DNA of 24,693 nt from assembly GCA_013115135.1 (NCBI GenBank), contig JABANP010000654.1, forward strand, positions 1-24,693, written 5' to 3'. A model generated the notes under the pieces. That model made no database searches, was not told where the DNA came from, and saw nothing but the letters and a program-made list of their open reading frames with translations. The position numbers were made by a program, and so were the translations under genes. This stretch comes from Perkinsus olseni. Its lineage: Eukaryota; Perkinsozoa; Perkinsida; Perkinsidae. Every line of letters begins with the position of its first letter. Positions within the stretch are counted from its first letter, which is position 1. Positions 16,944 through 24,421 of this stretch are shown one piece after another.

Positions 16944-17226
16944 GTTGATCAGCTCGTTCAGCAAGGATTCGCTGAAGCGCCCCGAAAGAAATGCCAAGAT
17001 ACCCACCAGATGAATCCGATCCTCTATTACAGGAACTCGCTGTGAGGTTCACACTAAGTAATCGGAGTCGCTAAGCTATTTCCGGCCGTTCTCGAGGTGG
17101 CCGCCAGGTTCGGGTCTGAAACGTGGTATTGAGTGAGGAATGCCGGATAGGCAGGGTGGCCTCGGCTTCGGCAATCTAATTGGCGATACCTCAGATAGAG
17201 TATTCCCCTGCGTGACGCAGGCGGCG

Positions 17227-17246
17227 CCGCTCAGAGCGGCCCGCTC
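17227..17246. repeat. Inverted-triplet insertion in decayed exon 2 of copy c
   Basis: X = CCGCTC, N = A, M = C, arms perfect; flanks G and T complement M and N. A separate 7+1+7 palindrome lies at about 17211-17225. Confidence 0.9.
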
Positions 17247-17355
17247 TGGCAAGTCACCCGCCGCAGGTGTGAATAAGGCAATTCTTGGCTCCTAGTATCC
17301 CGTACTTTACGCAAGACTTGATGATATCACTACAATACTATTGTATGCTTCAGTA

Positions 17356-17375
17356 CTGTGGTCCACAATTTGTGG
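17356..17375. repeat. Inverted triplet, one mismatch
   Basis: Arms CTGTGG, CCACAA, TTGTGG, N = T, M = T; flanks A and A fit. Confidence 0.75.
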
Positions 17376-17611
17376 ACAGGTCGAAAGACCGCAGAACTTG
17401 GACCCGTTGCGATTGTTCGCTGCTTGGTTGCTATCCGAGCAGTCAGTCCTAGCTGGGTTCAGCTGGCATGGCTGACTCGCTTAAAACCTCTTTTCCTCAG
17501 GTATCCCTCTCCCAATCTCTTTGCGAATGCAAGGCTACGTACAAACGTGCGTAAGGCCTGGATGGATTTGGTAACCAAACCAAAATTTCAGTCAGAACTG
17601 CTATCGTGGAG

Positions 17612-17631
17612 CACTGTATCAGTGCCACTGA
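17612..17631. repeat. Inverted triplet in decayed exon 3 of copy c
   Basis: Arms CACTGT, TCAGTG, CACTGA, N = A, M = C; flanks G and T fit. It interrupts sequence homologous to intact exon 3 of copies a and d. Confidence 0.8.
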
Positions 17632-18183
17632 TACACCTCCAAAAGAGAGGCGCCTCACGGCACTCACCTGGAAGGCAGAAAACTCTGGCTTCCAAGACTT
17701 GCTTCCATGGGATATGCGCTTTCTTTGCTGCGCCCTCTCCAATCTGGCCAAAAAGCTTAATGCATCCAAACGGTTTGTGGGCAACATTATCACTTCACCC
17801 TATCCCCCATGTCCCTGGAGACCTCAACCTGGAATACAGCTTCGTTTTCGATGTAAGAGCCATCAGCACATAATCTTTCAATCCAGGGTGTGCGATTTTT
17901 TTCATAGCCAAATCTATCTTCCGATTGCGGAAATTTCGGCAAGCAAAATGCGCAGAAATTTCCGCAGAATAGGGAAATTATCGCAAAAATGGCAAAAATT
18001 CGGCAAAAGGGCGGCTTCCATTCTTTGAGTATTCTACTGTCGTTTAGACATGGTTTCCATTGGTTAGACTTGCCGAAGTCCAAAAAGGCATTGCCGAAGT
18101 CAAACAGGAGCGAGATCGCTTCTGGTCGCTCATCTCGAGACCCGCAGCTGGGGTAATATATAGTTCTGACACTTCTTAGCCGC

Positions 18184-18203
18184 CCTAGACTCTAGGGCCT
18201 AGA
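18184..18203. repeat. Inverted-triplet insertion
   Basis: X = CCTAGA, N = C, M = G, arms perfect; M fits flank C, N does not fit flank C. Confidence 0.85.
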
Positions 18204-18250
18204 CGCACGCACGAAAGGTACATGGTTAGGTAAGGTATTGAGAAGCACTA

Positions 18251-18277
18251 GACGGATTCCGGACTCCGGAGTCCGTC
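18251..18277. repeat. Four-arm palindromic tract
   Basis: GACGGA, TCCGGA, TCCGGA and TCCGTC are spaced by single bases (T, C, G). The 7-nt spacing matches the triplets, but the words are self-complementary, so the history is unclear. Confidence 0.5.
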
Positions 18278-18544
18278 TTAATAAGCGTCCAACGGGAGTT
18301 CCGAACGACATAGCCAAGCTCGAATAGGACCCGGAACGCCGGCATTCGTTTCCCTTCGAGCCCCCTCAAACGTGGGCACACTGCCACTTTTCGGCCCACA
18401 CGGTGTGGCCGCAACACCAGCAACACATGGCTTATGTTGAAAGTGATTTTGGGAACAAATTCTTGAAATCCTCCGCACTAGCCACACAGTACTTCCTGAG
18501 ATGGTAAGTCGACAATACTGTTGTTGTGAAGTTTGAGGTCTGGC

Positions 18545-18564
18545 CTCCAGCTTGGAGACTCCAA
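18545..18564. repeat. Inverted triplet, one mismatch
   Basis: Arms CTCCAG, TTGGAG, CTCCAA, N = C, M = A; N fits flank G, M does not fit flank C. Confidence 0.55.
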
Positions 18565-19132
18565 GTTCGAGTCCCCGATCGGGTCAGGATTTTGGACGAG
18601 CGCGCACTAACCTGCGATGCTGAAAAATTTTTCGCGTCTTCGTGGCAAAGTTTGTCCAAAATCCGACGTCTATTGGTCGAGAATTTAAGGGTCCGCATAC
18701 GGCCCCACGTCTCCCTGCATGCTGTGCACCCGGTTGCCGAAGGTTATTCACAAGAAGGGTCGTGCGGTGGCTTTGCGACTTACTAGGGCGAGAGTCTAAT
18801 AATTGCGCGATGCATGCAGTTTGCATGCAAGAATTAAACTTAATCTCTCGTCGAGTGTGAAGCAAGTCACGAGCCCCATCTCACTTTACAAAAACGCAGT
18901 GAAATGCAGGAATTGCCACTACAGATTTGTGGATCATTTTTTGGCCATTTTTTTGGCCCATTTTTGAGCATTTTTCTCTATTTTTGCCAATTTTTTTCCG
19001 CTGCTATTTTTTTCCGCAACGGAAATTGGTCGATATGTGACGAGTTTCGACAGTCCAACTATAACCCCTATAGATAACTCAAGTCTTCAAAATGCATCAC
19101 TGTCGGTCTTTCTGGTATCGATGTAGGTCTAG

Positions 19133-19152
19133 GCTAGGGTCTAGCCGCTAGA
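19133..19152. repeat. Inverted triplet, one mismatch
   Basis: Arms GCTAGG, TCTAGC, GCTAGA, N = G, M = C; flanks G and C fit. The corresponding part of unit 2 (about 24010-24030) lacks it. Confidence 0.75.
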
Positions 19153-19219
19153 CCCTCTATCATTTCGTTATCACTGTAATATAGATGTCTGAGTCACTGC
19201 GGGAGAGTTCAGTAATACT

Positions 19220-19258
19220 GTATTCTCAATCGTTGAATCATTCAACGATTGAGAATAC
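19220..19258. repeat. Perfect odd palindrome 19+1+19
   Basis: GTATTCTCAATCGTTGAAT, centre C (19239), exact reverse complement. Unit 2 (about 24086-24096) keeps only GTATTCT. Confidence 0.95.
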
Positions 19259-19284
19259 AATTATTCGAGTCCGAATATAATATT

Positions 19285-19319
19285 GAGGTGCACACATTCA
19301 ACTTGAATGTGTGCACCTC
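19285..19319. repeat. Perfect odd palindrome 17+1+17
   Basis: GAGGTGCACACATTCAA, centre C (19302), exact reverse complement. Unit 2 has only a GTGCACC-like single arm (about 24107-24113). Confidence 0.95.
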
Positions 19320-19336
19320 GAACTTCGAGGCTCGAA
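19317..19336. repeat. Inverted triplet shared with unit 2
   Basis: X = CTCGAA, N = C, M = G, arms perfect; flanks C and G complement M and N. Counterpart at 24113-24132. Confidence 0.9.
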
Positions 19337-19345
19337 GTATTGTAA

Positions 19346-20343
19346 GTTTTTCAGTTCGGGAAAGTTCCCCAGTTCTTGGAGGAAGATATAGCCGAACTTT
19401 GCAGTACGTATGATACGTTTCCCAAAGTTGAGGGGAACATATCATACGCGCTGTAAGTTCCGGGACCCGACTTGACCTAAGTCGTTGAGAGCTCTCAGCT
19501 TGAAGGCCTCAAGGCTACGGATGGCAAGGCCATCAATATCCAAGGCCCATCCAGCCTGAGGTTGTCAGCCCTCGGAGACGCTACGATATAGTCGTCCCGA
19601 GATCACCTTTGAAGCGGCGGAAGAAGGGCAGTGGCCGCTATTCCGACCAACCTTTTAACAATAAGTATGACACTAAGCAGGCTCGAAGCGGAGCCCATTG
19701 CTTTGCTCTGCAGTGAGACTTCTAAGACGACGACCAGTTCGGCATATCAGTAATTCTGATTCAGAGCTGGGCTTCGTGAATATTTATGGTCATGGTGTGA
19801 AAACAAATACACCGTTAATGCGAAATTGACAAATCGTAAGAATTGCAATCCGGATTAATTTTTTTGAGGACGATCTCAAAACCCCACAGCAACATTACCG
19901 AAGTGCGGCACGTGTTGGCCCAATACTCTAGAATGGATATGAAGTTAATTCTGCGAGAGCGTTTTTTTGACTCGGTGAGACAATGCCTGCCGAATGATTT
20001 CGCGATTGATACTATCGGCCATGTGTCAAATAGGTAGGACTCCATCACTTAAGGCTGGACGGTCGGCTTTCGGGAAGTGCAGAGTTAGTGGAAGATGGCG
20101 AGTGAAGGGTGCTATGTTGCTGCTTCCACAGTATGCTGATGCTCACGCTCAATGCAAGGCGGGAAGGAGTGAAAAACAGTTGCTTATTATGCGCTGATCG
20201 CCACATGCGTGCATAGCTAATACCCCGGATGCCCCGAGCAGAACTAGATAGATGCACGCATGCAAAAGATGATCGGCGCATGATGTCATCATGAAGACAT
20301 GATTTCTTCCAAGCCAACGATTCGGTTTCTGGGCTGGGAATTC
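19346..20343. other. Gene-free stretch
   Basis: No supported gene; frames below 80 codons only. It contains a short odd palindrome near 19404-19416 and a 12-bp-arm hairpin at 20334-20361 at the edge of duplication unit 2. Confidence 0.55.
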
Positions 20344-20361
20344 CACCTTTGGAATTCCCAG
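20334..20361. repeat. Hairpin, 12-bp arms, 4-nt loop, at the edge of unit 2
   Basis: CTGGGAATTCCA, loop CCTT, reverse complement. The matching place in unit 1 (about 12384) has only the right arm in part. Confidence 0.8.
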
Positions 20362-20671
20362 TAGATCTTGTTACCTACTGATGGGCTTGTCAGTATCTGT
20401 TGCCCGAAGGATCTTCGTCGTAATTCACTCTAGCAAGATAATACCTCGATGTGCCGGTCATAACCATAAACTAGCCAGAACTAAGCTATTTTGACGCGTC
20501 TCTGCGAACGTGCACTTGCTTGAGCTTAGGCTAAGGATTTCTGCACCGTTCTCGGGAGCTTCTGTTATTGGAGACTCCTGCACAGGAGTTACTCTCGCCT
20601 CAGTCGCCCGTCTATCGTGGAATATGCTGTCCCGACCAGGAGCAAAGCCAATGCGTTCGTGGTGTTCTCCC

Positions 20672-20691
20672 TCTGAGGCTCAGAGTCTGAG
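20672..20691. repeat. Inverted-triplet insertion absent from unit 1
   Basis: X = TCTGAG, N = G, M = G, arms perfect; flanks C and C. Unit 1 near 12967-12978 has one CTGAG (a further 1-nt indel is nearby). Confidence 0.9.
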
Positions 20692-20777
20692 CGGGCTTCT
20701 GCCAACGCCACATTGCTGAGTATCCGACTCCAGCGACGTTGGACCGGTCCCAAACAGGCTTTCCTCTCTCGTGCCGT

Positions 20778-22121
20778 ATGTGGACTTCACTCTGCTTCCT
20801 CTCTCTACACCGTGGGCGCCGCGTCCTCTTTGGATGTAGAGAGATGGTCCACTTCCCATCCGGAGTTCTACAAGTCTGTTACATTTCCCTGGGTTATAAA
20901 GGAGTTTGCTTCGTGTATCGAGTGTCCTATCAAAGCCAACTATACTTGGGATTATTACTTCGCTCAGCTTCTGGACATGCGAGTGGGGAACTTTATCCTC
21001 GGTGGGAATACGGTTAACCGTGGAAGTAGAATCGAGAGGATACAGCGACAATTTTACCCTCCCTGGGATAGATCCGGGTTCATGTCCCTAAAGCATGAGG
21101 TGGAGTGTCGAGGCGGGAGAGTACTGGCTGATCTGGGCTTATTCTGGTTCCCATCTTGGAGGGAGACTTTTAATAAGACAGCTTTCCTCGAGAGTGTCGC
21201 TAACTTCACAAAGGATTATCCAGTCGATGGCTTCATCTTGGGTTTCCTGCTCTAGTCCGCTTAGCTGGGAGACTGATATAATTCAGTTCATGAGGGAGTG
21301 CTTTGAAGCCATCAAAGAACTCAGGATGGTTAGCGGACTGAGGTGAGGTTCCCACTGAGGGACGGAGCCGCTGCTATCTCTGGCGGCTCTCGAGTTGGTT
21401 GTCAGGTTCTCTTCTGAAAAATGGTATCGAGTGAGGGACGCCGGGTTGGGAGGTGTGGCCGACCTAAACTTCGCCTACCTATATTCCGATACCCCCGAGT
21501 TCATCACGAATCGTTTCGCTCGGCAAGTAGTCAGAAACGCCACTCTGGCGGGTGTGGATAAGACAACTCTCATTCTAGGCGTAAGTATGGTGTGCTTCAC
21601 ATTGTGTGGGCCACAAAGTGGGGTCAGACCGCAGAGCTTTGACCCGTTGCGATCGTTCGCTGCTTGGTTACTACCCGAGCGATGGCTTGCAGGCTGCAAC
21701 TTGCAAATTAGGACTCGCTACCTGCGGTGGCGAAGGCTCAGCAGGTCCAGCTGAGCTGGGTTGCTCAGCTGATACAACTCAGCTGACATGGCCGAGTGTT
21801 TCGATTCGAAACAGTCGAAACTTTCGAACGCCTCCTCCCTAGGTATCTCTCCTATCCTCTTTGAATATGCACGGCTACTCCAGTGTGATATTGGACTTAC
21901 ACGGGAAACCTGATGGGCCTGGTTGGGTCAGGCTCGCACATGGAACACTCGTTTACTACAACTCTCAGAAGAATGCGAGGGACAAGCTGCTATATGCGAA
22001 GAGGGATGGGCTCCACGGCATTTATCTGGAGGGTGGAAATCTTTGGTTTCAAGACTCTGCTTCCTTGGGATGTGCGCTCTCTTGCTACGCCTTGTCCAGG
22101 CTAGCCAGAAGGTTGAGATAA
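20778..22121 (+). pseudogene. GH18-like copy d, longest exon 1 but frameshifted
   Basis: Exon 1 ends at 21342, exon 2 is 21406-21580 and exon 3 is 21843-22121, with introns of 63 and 262 bp at the same positions as in copy a. Exon 1 extends further 5' than in any other copy, through CPIKANYTWDYYF and WSTSHPEFYKSVTFPW. A possible start at 20778 reads MWTSLCFLSL, a signal-peptide-like opening, but in a different frame from the body; a very short GT-AG segment (about 28 nt) would join them, which I consider doubtful. After DGFIL the copy is 2 nt shorter than a and meets TAG at 21253-21255. Exon 3 has a +1 and a -1 change that compensate (SASLGCALSC where copy a has LLAWDVRSLC). Catalytic acids are absent here too. 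Confidence 0.7.
21740..21759. repeat. Inverted triplet in intron 2 of copy d
   Basis: Arms AGCAGG, CCAGCT, AGCTGG, N = T, M = G; M fits flank C, N does not fit flank G. Confidence 0.65.
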
Positions 22122-22299
22122 CCAGAAGGAGTGCGTCAGAGAGATGGTATCACTGCTCCCACCCTCTGCATCCCTGGAGATTCCAACCTGAGATACGACT
22201 TCGTTATCGACGAAGGGTCCACCAATCTCACATTTGATGAACTCGGTCAATAAGTTTCATTTGTTCGATTTCAAGGGTGGTTGAATAGTGGGCGCATGA

Positions 22300-22319
22300 A
22301 TGGAAATCCCATCATGGGA
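22300..22319. repeat. Inverted triplet shared with 14621-14640
   Basis: Arms ATGGAA, TCCCAT, ATGGGA, N = A, M = C. Here the second and third arms match exactly; at 14621 the first and second do. Confidence 0.65.
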
Positions 22320-22650
22320 GGCACTAGTCCTGACTCAGGATCTCAGGACTCCTGAGAGACCCTTGACATCCGATATCGAGTTGATATCATCAACCCGATG
22401 AGTTCGATTCGGCCTCTGAAAATTGGACGGCATGGAACTCTCTTTCGCACGATACGCGATCCATGCGGAGGATAGAGTTAGCAACTCCTTGTGATATCTT
22501 AAGAAATCGCAGGCTGCAAAATTCTTTGCCTGCGGTCGAGCGTCTGGGATCATTTGGTAGCCTACGGGACGCGCCGCTCACCTTTGCCAGTGAGTACCGC
22601 CTGAGTTAGGCTCTTCGCTAATGACTGCAGGTGGGCTGTGACTACCTGCG

Positions 22651-22670
22651 TCTCGAGTCGAAATTTTCGA
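22651..22670. repeat. Inverted triplet, one mismatch
   Basis: Arms TCTCGA, TCGAAA, TTTCGA, N = G, M = T; N fits flank C. Confidence 0.6.
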
Positions 22671-22671
22671 C

Positions 22672-22737
22672 AGAAAGAAAGAGAAAGAGAGAAAGAAGAA
22701 GAAATAAGTCAGAGAGATCGAGAGAAGTCCAAAGAAA
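22672..22737. repeat. Polypurine tract
   Basis: Nearly uninterrupted A/G on the plus strand (GAAAGAAAGAGAAAGAGAG-type), directly after the triplet at 22651-22670. Confidence 0.8.
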
Positions 22738-22770
22738 CGCTCCTGGGGGAGAGTCATACGCCATTCGATA

Positions 22771-22790
22771 GCTGAATTTCAGCTGCTGAA
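22771..22790. repeat. Inverted-triplet insertion
   Basis: X = GCTGAA, N = T, M = T, arms perfect; flanks A and A complement M and N. Confidence 0.9.
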
Positions 22791-22949
22791 ATCGTTCTGA
22801 GTCTTCTAAATCCGTTCTTTAATGAAAACTTCTCATTATCGCTCCTGTCTTTTGGAAGTTCTTGCCAACTTCATATCGTCCGTTATGGAATTCGTGCTGC
22901 TACTCGGAATCGTAAGCTATTGGGAATATCCATTTTTTGTCTCTTTGGG

Positions 22950-23487
22950 CCAATAACAGGAGCTCAGTATCCAGCTGCTATGATGAGAGCATCTTCTCCC
23001 CAGAAAGCTCTTCAAGGCTCAAAGTTCAGCTGCCGTATCCGTTGGCTCAAACCTTCCGTTCACTGGTTGCAACTCAACCCCATCGTGAGTAGTGGGTGCC
23101 GGAGTAGCACCGCTTACATAAGAGGACTGAGTGTCCATCCGAAGTTGATGGGAAAGGGCTGAAAGATGATAGCTGAGCAGCCCAATTAGCTGCTAATAAT
23201 ATTCGACCGGCGGTCGACGACCGCAATATGGGGATCCCAAAGGCGATGACGTGGGTGACTGTGGTCCAAAACTTCGGGTGGAAACGTCTACTTCAACTCC
23301 AAAGAAGCGTGCTTCGGACAACCCATTGTAGGCAAAAAAGGTTCGGGCTACATGGCGTTAATCTTCGGGATGGTTACTTCTAGCCTAGAAGCACGAAGCA
23401 GGTCTTGACCTGGAAGTTCTATGTCCAAGACTCCGCTTCCGCGGGATAAGCGATCCCTTCTCTATGCCTTGGCTCCAGAGATTTGAC
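22950..23487 (+). pseudogene. GH18-like copy e, fragment of intron 2 and exon 3
   Basis: The acceptor-like CATCTTCTCCCCAG (ending about 23002) and CTTCAAG match the intron 2/exon 3 boundary of copy b. About 170 bp of unrelated or rearranged sequence follow. From about 23200 the exon 3 homology resumes (GATATTCGACCG...), ending near 23487, after which the 3' flank is nearly identical to that of b. The exon is broken by an inverted triplet (23204-23223) and by about 39 extra bases at 23383-23421 that contain an inverted copy of downstream exon sequence. Confidence 0.65.
23204..23223. repeat. Inverted-triplet insertion with empty site in copy b
   Basis: X = CGACCG, N = G, M = A, arms perfect; flanks T and C complement M and N. 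Exon 3 of copy b has a single CGACCG at 15768-15773, exactly 14 bp shorter. Confidence 0.95.
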
Positions 23488-23589
23488 CAAGTCGTCAATG
23501 CGTCTGGGGATACACGCTATATTTGAACTATTCATTGTGAGCACTGGCCAATGATCAGCACACTACTATGGATAATCGCTCGTGGGCAG

Positions 23590-23609
23590 TTGCGTCACAC
23601 AACTTGTGC
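23590..23609. repeat. Inverted triplet, two mismatches
   Basis: Arms TTGCGT, ACACAA, TTGTGC, N = C, M = C; flanks G and G fit. Unit 1 keeps the first two arms in changed form (about 16085-16097). Confidence 0.6.
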
Positions 23610-23635
23610 GCCACATTCATGGTGGTCGGCATCGG

Positions 23636-23655
23636 TTGGTAATACCAGCTTGGTA
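23636..23655. repeat. Inverted triplet shared with 16114-16133
   Basis: X = TTGGTA, middle arm TACCAG (one mismatch), N = A, M = C; flanks G and T fit. Confidence 0.8.
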
Positions 23656-23925
23656 TTTTTCAGCACTCAGGGTCTTTGCGTGCAACGTTGGGCACCTCTG
23701 CTTTGCTCGGGCCGAACAATAGCCGTTTTCATTAGTCAAATCAGTATGGAGCTGCAGAAGTTCAGCGTTGGTCTCTTCCTTTGGGATCTCTACAGCCATG
23801 AGTTCAGTCCAGGGGGCGTAAATCCCACATTGACTCAACTCAGAAAAACTTGTTCCACTGGGTCCTCTTCAAGCTGAAAAGCGAGAGTTGAAGAATCTAT
23901 GTATTTGCATAGTTGATCGATAGGT

Positions 23926-23945
23926 GTCGAGCTTCGACTGTCGAA
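23926..23945. repeat. Inverted triplet, one mismatch
   Basis: Arms GTCGAG, TTCGAC, GTCGAA, N = C, M = T; N fits flank G. A more decayed form sits at the matching place in unit 1 (about 19038-19058), where M is A and fits. Confidence 0.65.
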
Positions 23946-24112
23946 GTGTGGCCCATGTGGGTAACTCAAGTCTTCAAGTGCATCACTGTCGGTCTCCCTC
24001 GGTAACGATGCATGTCTAACTCGGGGATTTCATTGCCACACTAATACAGACGTCTGAGTCACTGGGGGAGAGTTTAGCAAGAATTGTATTCTCGAGTGTA
24101 CAATGCGTGCAC

Positions 24113-24132
24113 CCTGAACTTCGGGGCCCGAA
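24113..24132. repeat. Inverted triplet shared with 19317-19336
   Basis: Arms CCTGAA, TTCGGG, CCCGAA, N = C, M = G; flanks C and G fit. Confidence 0.8.
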
Positions 24133-24147
24133 GTACTGCGAGTTTGC

Positions 24148-24421
24148 CAGGTCTCATCACGTGATGAAGTCGATTGCCATTTCGCGGTTCTCGCGATTAT
24201 CATCTCGTGATTAACGCCATTTCGCGATTAATAGGTGCATCTCCAATCTTTCCTTCTTTCGATAAAACGGGAAAAGGTTGATTTCCCGCCATTTTCCGGG
24301 AGTTTCCGGAAAATTCTACCGTTGAGGGACCAGGTTGCCACTACACACCTGACGTCATTTGCGTCAGCCTCCGAGATAAGCCGCTCACCGCAGTCAGACA
24401 TCTCCCACCTCCAGTTTGAAG
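24148..24421. other. Short non-coding stretch after duplication unit 2
   Basis: Unique sequence with an even palindrome (TCATCACGTGATGA, about 24156-24169) and an 8-bp-arm hairpin around 24290-24315. Another overlapping frame (24235-24528) shows nothing recognisable. Confidence 0.45.

Larger units (their letters stand above)
16430..17028. other. No supported gene; 150-codon frame of doubtful status
   Basis: A plus-strand frame at 16561-17013 is open for 150 codons but has no recognisable domain and is interrupted near its end by a perfect triplet (16924-16943). The stretch also holds a triplet at 16519-16538 and a 9+1+9 palindrome at 16456-16474. It is absent from the second duplication unit. 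Confidence 0.45.
17029..17757 (+). pseudogene. GH18-like copy c, decayed
   Basis: Recognisable by the exon 1 donor region (about 17029-17045), intron 1 sequence similar to that of copy d, exon 2 remains (17105-17290) and exon 3 remains (about 17518-17757, ending in a region like LPWDMRFLCCALSNLAKKL). The exon 2 remains hold an inverted triplet (17227-17246) and exon 3 another (17612-17631), each adding 14 bp and breaking the frame. A third lies at 17356-17375. No continuous frame survives. Confidence 0.65.
17920..19026. mobile_element. Possible TIR element, about 1.1 kb
   Basis: The left end (TTCCGATTGCGGAAA, from about 17920) and the reverse complement of the right end (TTTCCGTTGCGGAAA, to 19026) resemble each other. 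Further in, both sides carry GGCAAAAA and CCGC-rich motifs (17900-18010; T-rich 18935-19026). Unit 2 of the duplication has no counterpart, and its homology restarts exactly at 19027. No transposase is visible and no target duplication is certain. Confidence 0.35.
20344..24147. repeat. Second segmental duplication, unit 2 (gene copies d and e)
   Basis: Partner of 12384-16430 plus 19027-19345. Beyond about 24147 / 19350 the two units share nothing. The comparison gives empty sites for triplets at 12859, 12977, 14417 and 23204. Confidence 0.85.

Noticed and set aside
16561..17013. 150-codon plus frame
   Set aside because: No domain; a perfect triplet (16924-16943) lies inside it and would have shifted any older frame.
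18251..18277. Counting this four-arm tract among the perfect triplets
   Set aside because: TCCGGA is its own reverse complement, so orientation cannot be told, and the flank rule is not met.
173..24132. Triplets as a CRISPR array or a sequence-specific interspersed repeat
   Set aside because: The words differ at nearly every site, there are no regular spacers, and only the geometry is shared.
173..24132. Triplets as intrinsic bacterial terminators
   Set aside because: No T-runs follow, and genes in the window are split by introns, so the DNA is eukaryotic.
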